NCBI GenBank assembly: GCA_905221605.1
Contig: CAJNDS010002310.1
Location: 67,001-131,000 of the forward strand
Reading direction: 5' to 3'
Source of the DNA: Symbiodinium natans
Lineage: Eukaryota > Sar > Dinophyceae > Suessiales > Symbiodiniaceae
DNA: 64,000 nt
Made by a program: the position numbers and the translations under genes. The notes below the pieces were generated by a model. The model searched no databases and was not told where the DNA came from. It was given only the letters and a program-made list of their open reading frames with translations. Of the stretch, positions 40,647 to 51,600 are shown one piece after another (within the stretch, counting starts at the first letter, position 1; every line of letters starts with the position of its first letter).

Positions 40647-43484
40647 CTAGAAAGGAAAGTCAAAAAAGAAAAAGGTCCAGCCGCAGCCGAGAGTTAGGCG
40701 ACTCTCAGAGGTGTTGACGGAACAAAGCAGTGGAAGAACCATGAGAAAGCGCTTTCAGAGGTTCCCTACAAGTGACTTGAAAGAAGAAAGCAAGCGGAGA
40801 GAGCCCCCGCGCACGGAGAGAGAGAGAGAGAGGGAGAGCTGGGCCGGCCTGCCGCCTGCAAAGGCCTCTGACACACTGTCACGAAGCGGCACGCAATTCT
40901 GTACACACACCCTGCTGTGCTCTACTAACTGCACTCTTCGGATCCGTCTCTCCGCTTCTCACAGAGAACTTCAATGTCTGACACACACGGACGGTGCTTA
41001 TGAAAATTGAGGCAACACGGGTTCCACATGGTGCAACATGGGGGCACCTCCATCTCCGGGTCTCTGCGAGCGCCCGGGGCACGTGCAGGCGCCGCGGGCC
41101 GCACCCATGGCTCTGCGATCTCTCCGGAGGCGCGAGGATGCCCGAGGTGCGCCGCGCGAAAAAACCGACGAAGTGCTCTTGTCTTGTTTTCGTCCCTAAG
41201 AGTGCTGAGTCTCTCACATGCCGCGTACCCTTATGAGCCCTTATGCTAGCACCCTTACGAGAACTCTATCGAGTATTTAACAAGCGCCCTTAAAACTTAC
41301 AAAGGTCTCTCACTACATGAGCGTTCTGTTTTGCGTGGCTCAAGGCATGTTGAGTGAAATCGCAACAAGGCCCATGCCGAACGGACTCAAGCTGCGACTG
41401 CAACTAACAATGGCTCCGCGATCCCCAACGCTACGCGCTTCTACAAGCGGGCACGGTGGGTTGGGCAACGATGCGAGCAACGGCTAGACTCGGCTAGACG
41501 CCGGGAAGCCCTTTGCTGGGATTCGCTTCTCGCAGCCGCCTTAGGCGGCCCTAATCTGGAGACAGATGCTGAGGATTAGCTTCGTTCAGGGCCGTTCCTC
41601 GGACATTCGGCGTCTCTGCTATATGGGACGTGCCGCATTAAGGCAAAACATTGGGCCATCAATTTCAGCAAGGATTTGTAGTGGACGGAAGACACCCTCG
41701 TTCCGAGACGGCCATGCTCCATAAGCAACAGGCTTGCGCGCAGCCTCTGGTGGAGGCTTTTGCTGCTGTTGGGAGGATGGAGTCTGGAGCTCTAGCCCCA
41801 GCAAAACGACGTCGGATCAGTCCTCATCTGAATCAAAGGTGGTGTGGACCTTCGAATCCGAGATTTTCCACATGTCTTAGGCTTGAGTTAGCTCACTTCG
41901 AAACTCTCTGTTCGTGGGCCAACCTTCTTTGCCTCCAGTGCCGCCATCTGTTCCGCGCTCCTGGGCTGCCACATCCACGCTCATGCTTTCTCAGGCTTTG
42001 CAGATCTTTTTTCGTGCAGCTCGCGAGAGGCTCTGAGCCGCCAGGTGGCTTGAAGTGGGCGCCGAAGAGAGGGTGGGCCTTTCAACAGAGTTTGCGTGGC
42101 GGGGCCTGAAACCTTTCTGAGGCACCGAGAAGGGCCAAGCAGCCTCGCCTTCTTTTTGGTGGCCTTGTTGCCGCCGGATGTGCCCGCAATGCTTTCCAGC
42201 TCCTGCCCAAGGTGCGGGTAGAAACTTAAAACGCTAGGGCCGCTAGGGCCGCTAGGGCCGCTAGGGCACTACAAGGTGTCTCTCCCAAATCACGTGTCTC
42301 GAAGAGTCAGATTTGTCAGATTGTGCAGAGATGTAAGATTCGATGATTGGATATCAGTTCAAGCGGCACCCAGCTGCCTTGGGCACCTCCTGTGCGGCAT
42401 CACGGAGTACTTTGCAGAGGTCGCCCGCGTGGGCCTTGCAGTGCGGACAAAAGGTCGCGCGTACGTAATGTCATGTTATCGCGTGCGTGCACACTGACAT
42501 GGCGATTGCTTTCGATTCTGCATCAGACATCAAAGATGCCTAGAAGTTGGATTTCATGCTTGCACTAAGCCTCTGAATCTGCGAAGGGGGGTCGTTATGG
42601 AAGCTCTCACAAGACGTATCAATTTATCAATGGCATGGCCAGATTCCCAGACACACACGGCTCAGCCCGGCGTGGTCTCGTCCGAGGCGCGGCAACCGCA
42701 TCATGCGCAGGCGTAATCGAATGTCGAAGTGACGTATTCACAGATATGTTGAGATGGCGCACGCTTTTCTGGGAAAAACGGCGAGAGCTCTTCGCTTTGT
42801 GGATATCAGGATATCTACTTAGCTCGCACTGATTTCGGGGGTGTAGAAATGCTCCTCATGTGCTCGCCCTCTCTCTCTCTCTCTCTCTCACGCCCTCTTT
42901 CTTTTCTCGGGGGCATGAGGGGCGCGGGGACCTCGCGCAATTCGCGCGGACCCGGAGGTCAGTGCTGGGGGAGATATCCTTGGTCTCTAGACTCCCCAAC
43001 CCCTTGACCTCTGGCCCCCCCTGCGAGTGACTCTCTGCGACTGCGGCGCTGTGCTGCACGGTGGCCGGCCCTGCTGAGCAACTTATCCTAAAATGCTATA
43101 ACCCCCGTAAGAAAACACCCCTCCGCTAGTTCAATCACGTCACCAACCTGAAGAAATGCCATGCTGTCGCTCAGCTCGCTCTCGCTCTCGCTCTCGCTCT
43201 CTCTCTCTCTCTCTCTCCTTCCTTCCCTCCCTCTCAAAATCCGTGGCGTGCCTTCTCGTCCTGGGCACCCTTGGACTCCGGGCAGAAGAAGCAGATTGCC
43301 AAGCCTCAAACACACACACAAAGTTTGCGGCTTGAGGGTTCGTTGCCTCCGCAATCTTCCGCGCGTTTGTACCGCACTTCCACTTAGATTTCATGTGTGA
43401 ACAATGTGGACGTGGCAACAGCGAGCGCTCCAGAACCTGTAGACGTACGGTCGCGGAATGTCAGGCAGTTTCCTTATTGTCTGC
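40647..43484. other. no confident gene; a few possible exons
   Basis: Upstream of the plastid-protein gene and downstream of the helicase exons. Minus-strand stretches at 43,310-43,400 (NARKIAEATNPQAANF) and 43,085-43,130 (VGDVIELAEGCFLTGVIAF, then stop) may be C-terminal exons of the DEAD-box gene. A plus-strand frame at 41,651-42,109 (152 codons) has no known domain. A CTAGGGCCG 9-bp repeat is at 42,233-42,266, and (CT)n tracts at 42,868-42,890 and 43,172-43,222. Confidence 0.35.
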
Positions 43485-45572
43485 CTGGCCTTTCTTGCCG
43501 GCTCGGCCAGTTCGGCCGATTCGATGCACGTAATCCTCAGAACACGAAATTCGAGAAACATATGCGCATATATGTGCGAAGAGCACATGCGAAAAGCGTG
43601 AAGGCTCCTCAATCGTCAGCGGAAACGTGTAGTTGATTACAAGCTCAACATCCTGCAAGTGGAGAACGCAAGGGGAAAGCGCGCGAACACAGTGACAGAC
43701 ACACATGCACAAGCACACAGACACACAGACACACAGACACACAGACACACAGACACACAGACACACAGACACACAGACACACAGACACACAGACACACAG
43801 ACACACAGACACACAGACACACAGACACACAGACACACAGACACACAGACACACAGACACACAGACACACAGACACACAGACACACAGACACACAGACAC
43901 ACAGACACACAGACACACAGACACACAGACACACAGACACACAGACACACAGACACACAGACACACAGACACACAGACACACAGACACACAGACACACAG
44001 ACGCACAGACGCACAGACGCACAGACGCACAGACGCACAGACGCACAGACCCACAGACCCACAGACCCACAGACACACAGACACACAGACACACAGACAC
44101 ACAGACACACAGACACACAGACACACAGACACACAGACACACAGACACACAGACACACAGACACACAGAGACACAGAGACACAGAGACACAGAGACACAC
44201 ACACACACACACATAAACACCTTTTTTCGACCAAGGCAAAGCCCGACTTCCCTTAGCACGCTGCGGTTCCTGAACATCGAGACCTCGGCTGGCAACGTCT
44301 GTGGCGATCAGCGGGGTCCTCAGAAGAAGCGGAGGACTCCCCGAGCACTCACATACACTCGCCTCCTTCGTCAAGAACAAAAGCAGAGACCAGGATCGAG
44401 TCAAATCTCCGAATCCCAAAGCGAATCTTTCCCCCCCCCCCACCCCGGACCCCCTACCTTTTTGCGGGAACGCCTTGAGCTGAAACTACCATTGGGCCCT
44501 GCACCCAAGCTTACGCTGCTGGTGCCAGCTTCGGGTCTAAGGGCCGGCTGCTCTCGGCACGCGCGTCCCGTGGCTTGGGCTGGCCCCGGCTGCCGAGGCA
44601 GCGCCTACAAGCGCTTTTTCCGTCGAGCAGCTTCTTCGTCTCCTTGAAGTCTGCGATGGCCTGGCACGGCAATCCACGGCAATGATGCAATGAGGACGCC
44701 AAGCGGGGCCACCAACCAAAGCGGCAACATAGGGCCTTGCCTGCGTTCGCTTCTCCTGGGACATATCCTCAGATGCAGTATGCATGCAAAAAAACAACAA
44801 CAAGGCCATGCATATAGGGGTCGTGATGGGTCGTTTTCACAGCCTCGGGGCAATGGAATGTCAAAGCCTGGGGTCAGCGCGCCCTGCAGGGCGATGACCT
44901 TCTCGTAGCCCTTTTCCCACCTTCATGAATTCAGGAAATCGAAATGTGGAATGTGCACAGAATGAACGGGGCAAGTTGCGGAGAGGCGTACGCAACCCTC
45001 TTCCACTTGAACTTTCGTCTTGAGTCTGGAGGGCACTGAGATCACTGAGGGGGCGGGCAGGAAGTTTTCCAGCCAGGCTGTCTCCTGGCGTCGCTTGACA
45101 AGAGCGGTGCGTCGCGACGTTAAACCGTTTGGCTGAGAACAAAAATCAAGGTTAAGACGGTTTTGGAGGGCCGCTTAGGGCTTCGGAGGGCCCGTTCATG
45201 CGGACAGCAAACGCGAAAGAGAGAACAGGCAGAAAAAAGGAGTAATGCAAAGTATAAGAGAGTCTAGAGTCTAGAGATGTAGAGAGCACATGATGAGGGA
45301 CGCAATGAACAAACAACGAAGCCGCAAAGAGGAGCGGAGCTGGAACCATCAACAACGTGCGCTCTGCAGATCTCCGTAGGCCTTCTTGTAAAGACCGAAG
45401 ATGATCACCTGGCGGTGTGTCTGTCCGTGTGTCTCTCTGTGTGCGTGCATGTCTGATTCCATCTGTCCGTCTGTGCGTCTGTCCGTCTGTCCGTCTGTCC
45501 GTCTGTCTCTCTGTGTCTGTGTCTGTGTCTGTGTCTGTGTCTGTGTCTGTGTCTGTGTCTGTGTCTGTGTCT

Positions 45573-45606
<34 letters not shown>

Positions 45607-48600
45607 CTCTGTGTGTCTGTCCGTCTCTATCTCTGTGTGTGTGTGTGTGTGTGTGTGTCCGTGCGCATGTCTTTGTGCGTGTGTGCTTGCACACTTGCTC
45701 AGTCTCGGGTCCGTGTTGCCCACACAGCGTGCCTTCTTTTGGGGACTGTAGTGCTTCTTCAAGTGGTGAAGAAGGCGGGTCGGCTTGTCCTGAAAGGTCT
45801 TCTCTCAAAAACAACAAAGCGAAACCGCCGTCTGACCCCGAAAGGTCATCATGAGCTTGACCGTGCCCAAGCAGGCCTTTCAGAAGCAGCTCTTCGCAAG
45901 CTCAAGCAACTGTTCCTTCCTGCCCCCGCCCCTCCAAGCGCCACCCCCGCCTCCCAGCCCCCGCCCCCCCTGTCCCCCGGCCCCCGCACCCCACCCCACC
46001 CCCCGCCCGCATTCAAACTTCTCTTTTATTGTCTCGATTGGCTGCCAGCTCCATGGAATTGGAGGATCACACACGTTCACAACCTGTCCTTCACAGCTGA
46101 CGACTTCATGGCACGTGCCCCTTTCACAGGCATCTCCTAGCCCTCAACGCCAGGGTCTGGATCTTTCCGTTTTCACACGTTGGTCCAGGATTCCGATTCC
46201 CGGATTCATGAAAGCATGATGGAGGCGCGACTTATAACATCAAAACGATCCTTGCAGTGGCAAAAAATCCCTCACGAATCGCCCAGCGCTCCACTCAGGT
46301 CCTTCTCGTTCTTGATCACCTGCAGGCATCTGCAGGCACGACATGCCGCGCGTAGAAACTCGGGGCTTTCTACGGAAAGTCCGTTGCCTCTACGAATTGC
46401 CGAATTGAGGTGTTGGCCACCATGCCCTCATCCACGCTGCCAATTCCAACCTCTCACAATCAAAGCTCCGCAGGTCCTAGCGATGCTGCACCCCGACTGA
46501 GATGGCAGCATGCATGGGCTCATTGAGGAACTTCGTCGCAAGGGCATGCACTGTCGCCTGCAAAGACATGACAAAGAAATAAACCTGCCCAAAATAGATC
46601 AAGACAGAACGGCTCAGAGCGGCTGATGGCGCTGGAGTCCCACAGCTCTCGAGGCGTGGGCGGGCCACGTGGCGCTGAACATGCACGTCTGGCGCCTGGG
46701 AGTCTGCATCATCTGGCATTTGCACGCACATCTTCTCTGTATGCATTGCCCTGTCACTGTCGGCTGCTCTGGGCGAAGCGCTTTCCAGCCTGTCAGGCTG
46801 ACTTTGCCATTTTGCAATGCTTTGCATGGCACTGCAAAGGCAAGGCCGTTATCTCCGGACCTTGGGCATTCTCGCGATCAATGATTGGACTGCGTCGATG
46901 AAGCCCAGATCCAGCATCCGGTCGGCCTCGTGCATGTCTGTAGAAGCAAATGCCCGGCGTAGATTGGCGAGCAACACAGAAACGGGCAGTTTGTCCGCGT
47001 GATCGCGTGGCACTGGCCTTGAGCCTTGAGCCGTTCATTAGCTGCTCTACCGTTAAAGGGTTTACTCGTCGCATGCCCTCGATTGTGAGCTGCTGAGCCT
47101 GCCGTAACTTCAGTCTCGTCTATAAGTAGCATGTGCATGCTCGTACATTGCGAAGGCTGCTCAGAGGTGCAGGAACCATCCAGATCAGATTCGATCTGGA
47201 TGGCGTGCAGGCAAATCACAACAAAACACCACAACAATAAGGTCACTCAGATTGCTGACAGCTGCAGATGGAGCCTCCTTCAGGACGACAGCAGCACTTT
47301 GTGGCGGAGTGTCGGAAGACACTCACAGCACAGCAACACTACAAAAGGACGCTTCACTATCTGGCACGATGTAACCTGGACTCGACCCCTTACGTGAGCA
47401 CGCTGTGCTAAGCGGAGCGGCACTCATGGTCTTCACAGCCTTCCGCAGCCTTTCACACATCTCAGTGTTCGAAAATCTCGCCGAAGGTGCTCCAAACTCT
47501 TCCAGGCTCCGACTTCCTGCGCTCCTTGCTGTGGCGCTCCACTTCGCGGAGCGCGTGCGGCGCAGGCACCCCGGCGGGCGCCGCCTTCTTGGGCTGGGCC
47601 TGTGGTCCCTTGCTTGGCAGGAGCTGCTTGGAGGCCGTGCGCGCCGCGCGCACGGTGCCGGCGCTGCCGCTGCCGCTGGCCCTGCTGGCCTCGCTCCTGG
47701 GCGTCGACGTCGCGGCCGTTGCGGCCGTGGCGGCCGTGGCGGCCGTGGCGGCGCAGGTCCTCACGGAGCCCTGCGACTGGGATCGCCGCATATCGGCCTC
47801 ATGCTGATCCCAGGCCTCGCGCATCTCGCGCGTCAAGGCAGTGAGGCTTGGTGACCGGCCTTGAGCCTTGGCTCTCGCTGCTTTCGCTGCCTTCATTTTC
47901 AAGGCTGTCAAACCCTGTCCAGGCAGGGGCGGGGCATCCAAAGGGAAGCACGGTCCTTTGTGGGCCCAAGTTGTGGGGTTCCAGCTCGGCTTTCCTTTCC
48001 TTCTGACATCGTAGAGCTCGCTGACGGCGCCGTCTGCCGGCCAGGTGCGCTCAGGGTTGCTGAGGCGCTCCCTGTCCCATGCATTGAAATCCTTTTGGGG
48101 TAAATACCCTGAGAAGCCAAAGCACGAGTCCTGATGTGCCCATGCTACGGGACCCCAAGCCTTCAGATGATCTCGCACAGGCGGCTTCACGGCTGAGGGC
48201 CCAAGCAGGGGGATGGACGGATCAAGCTCTCGCCCAATCGTGGCGATGCGCTTCCACTCCTTGGACACCAGGTGGAAGGGCCACATGTACACCACACACA
48301 CCCCAACCCCCAATGGCCCAAAACCGTCAACTCTGAAATTGGCCTCCGATGCTTTCCCAAGATCCGCCTTCTTTTTGTTGCTAAGAGGTGCAGAGGGGCG
48401 CACGGGCCAAAAGCATCCGAAAAACCCGTGAACGCTATGTGTTTCAAATCACTCGAATCAAGGATCTGGTTGGCAGAAGGATGCTTTGGGCTTCGCCATC
48501 TTCGGCACTTGTCGTGGCACACCCGGGTTCCTGAGCAATGTCGGTCTCCTGGCATCGGAGATGGTTTCCAGGATGTCCTGACCATCAACAGAGCAGGGCT

Positions 48601-51600
48601 TTATCGACCTTGTCAGCTTTAAGTCTTACATTCTTTTTGAAAACCACTATGTACTCTCGACTCCCCGCAGATGCCACAGCGTGTCCGAGAGTGATTGATG
48701 CCGATCCTCTGCTTCACCTGCAAAAGCAAGTTTTCTGTCTCGTGACTGGTGTGTCCTATGGAGCCGAGAGTTGTTCTTTCTTTCCTGCTCCGTGCCCTAC
48801 GGTAGTTGTTCTAGTAGCATCGGCAATTAGAAAACAACGTTCCCAGCATCCGCGCCTTGTTTCCACGATTTGTTTAAGAACCAAACAAGGCAGGAACAAA
48901 CGAAAAATAATAGATACAGATAGATATATATATATATATATATATATATGCTCGCCCCCCCCCCCCCCCATGATCCACACATTTGGCCTCGGGAAGGCTG
49001 GTTTTGGGAGGGGGGGGACTCCAGACTCCAGATTTCCAGAAAAAATCTGGAGTACCCCCAGACTCCAGACTCCAGATTTCCAGAAAAAATCTGGAGTACC
49101 ACCAAACTCCAGACTCCAGATTTCCAGAAAAAATCTGGAGTACCGGGACCCTGCACTCCAGATTCTGGAGTCTGTAATCTGGAGTCTGGGGCCGCGGGTA
49201 CTCCAGATTTTTTCTGGAAATCTGGAGTCTGGAGTCTGGGGCCCCCGGGTACTCCAGAATTTTTTCTGGAAATCTGGAGTCTGGAGTCTGGGGCCCCCTG
49301 GTACTCCAGATTTTTTCTGGAAATCTGGAGTCTGGAGTCTGGGGCCGCGGGTACTCCAGATTTTTTCTGGAAATCTGGAGTCTGGAGTCCGGGGCCGGGT
49401 ACTCCAGATTTTTTCTGGAAATCTGGAGTCTCGAGTCCGTCGCCCGGGTACTCCAGATTTTTTCGCCCGGGTACTCCAGATTTTTTCTGGAAATCTGGAG
49501 TCTGGAGTCCGGGGCCCGGGTACTCCAGATTTTTCTGGCAATCTGGAGTCTGGAGTCCGGGGCCCATGTTCTCCATATGCACGTTTAGGGATTACGGTTT
49601 AGTGTTTATTTGTTAGTGTTTAAGGTTTGGGTTTAGTGTTTAGGTTTTGGTTTTCAAGGTTTAGGGTTTACTTATTAGGGTTTAGGGTTAAGCGACTTGG
49701 GCAATGTCTAAAACACTAAACCTCATAATGATGAAGTCTGAAAACCCCTAAAGGACTGAAACCCCCATGTTTTTTGTCTGGGGCTTAGGGTTTAGTGTTT
49801 AGTGCTTAGGGTTCAGGATGTGTTGTTTCGGGTTTAGGGTTTACTGTTTTGTGCTTAGGGTTTAGAATGTAGGTTTCAGGGTTTAGTGTTTTGTGTTTAG
49901 GGTTGAGTGTTAAGTTTAGGGTCTAGGGTTTAAGTTTAGGGTTTAGGGTCAAGCGGCTTGGCTAAAACCCTAAACCAAATAAAGCCCTAAACTCCAAAAT
50001 CCAAACAATAAACATCTGAATCCCCGACGGGTTCTTGGTGTCAGGTTTAGATTTAGTAGGGCTTGAGGTTCCGGCATTGGGGTTTACTGTTTAGGGTTTA
50101 GGGTTTGGTGTGTAGGGTTTAGTGTGTAATGTTTGGGGTTTAGTTTGTAGGGTGTAGTGTTCAGGGTTTATGGTTAAGCGTTTAGGGTTTCGTGTTAAGT
50201 GTTTGGGGTTGGTGCTAAGGGCTTAGTGTTAAGTTTTTAAGGGTTAGTGTTTAGGGTCTAGTGCTGAGTGTTTAGCGTTTAGTGTTTAGTGTTCAGGGTT
50301 TCGCGTTTGGTTTTTAGGGTTAAGGGTGTTAAGGAATTTTTACAAGTTTTACATGATTTGGGGAAGGCACCGGGGCTTCCCCAGACCATTGACAGCTTTA
50401 AAAATCCGTATGTTTAGGGTTTAGGGTTTTGGGTTTAGTGTTCAGGGTTTAGTGTGTAGGGTTTAGTGTATAATGTTTAGGGTTCAGTGTTTAGGGTGTA
50501 GCGTTGGTTTCGTGTTAGGTGTTTGGGCTTTGTGCTAAGGGCTTAGTGTTAAGTTTTGTAGGGTTAGTGTTTAGGGTCTGGTGCTGAGTGGTTAGGGTTT
50601 AGTGTGAAGGGTTTCGGGTTTGGTTTTTAGGGTTATGGGTTTCAAGGAGTTTTTTCAAGTTTAAATGATCTGGGGAAGGCCCCGGGGCTTCCCCAGACCA
50701 TCTGAACTTTTAAAATCCTTAAAATCTTAAAAGAATCATTAACATTCTGCTTAAACATTCTCAGGATTTTCAAGGTTTTAAAGCCTTTGAAGAACCTAAA
50801 AATGCTTAAACATTTTAGTGGCTGCCCTTTTAGGAAATTATGGATTTTTAAAGTTGTCAATGGTCTGGAGAAGCCCCGATGCCTTCCCCAGACTTCCCCA
50901 GACCATGTAAATTTTTACAAACCCTTAAAACCCTGAAATTCTTGCAGTTGTAAATGGCTGTCCTTTTAAAGTTTAAGGATTTGATGTTCAATTCTAAAAT
51001 CAAGTAACTTCCGTAATTTTGAGCGGCTGCCCTTTTACAATGTTAAGGTATTCTAGAGTTTTTAGGGATAAAAGCTTTCAGGTTTTTAAGGGCTTTAACG
51101 CCTTCAAAATCCTGAAAATTTGGAATGGCTTAAATACCTTAAAGCCCTTAAAATCTTAAAAAGGGCTGCCCGTTCAAAAAAACTAAGGATTTGAAGGATT
51201 TTTAAGTTCGAAATGGTCTGGGGAAGCCCCGGTGCCTTCCGCAGATCATCTACATTTTCAACAAACCCTCAAAAGCCTTCAAATTCTAAATGGCTGCCCT
51301 TCTAAAACTTTATGGAGCCACAAGACACACATTTCAGAAGAAGCAGAATGTACTTAAAAAACACCAGTGTTTTTATAGGGGATAATATACAAGAGCTTTT
51401 TGTATTCCAGTACAATTTTTACTGTATTTTCCGAGGAAGAAGCAGAAAATCAGACAAAGACGAAGACCGGAAAACCATAGGTGTGGATCATGGGGGGGGG
51501 GGGGGGGGGGGGGACCATATATATATCTATATATATATATATATATACTCGTCCTCATAAGGGCAAGAACGGGATGATCATCTATATATATATATATATA

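Noticed and set aside
44530-44620. Full copy of the dispersed element
   Set aside because: Only one end matches and several gaps are needed, so it is listed as a possible fragment only.
48538-49602. 354-codon plus-strand frame with repeated FSGNLESGV
   Set aside because: Arises from the palindromic array; repeats on the opposite strand are equally open and neither has a family match.
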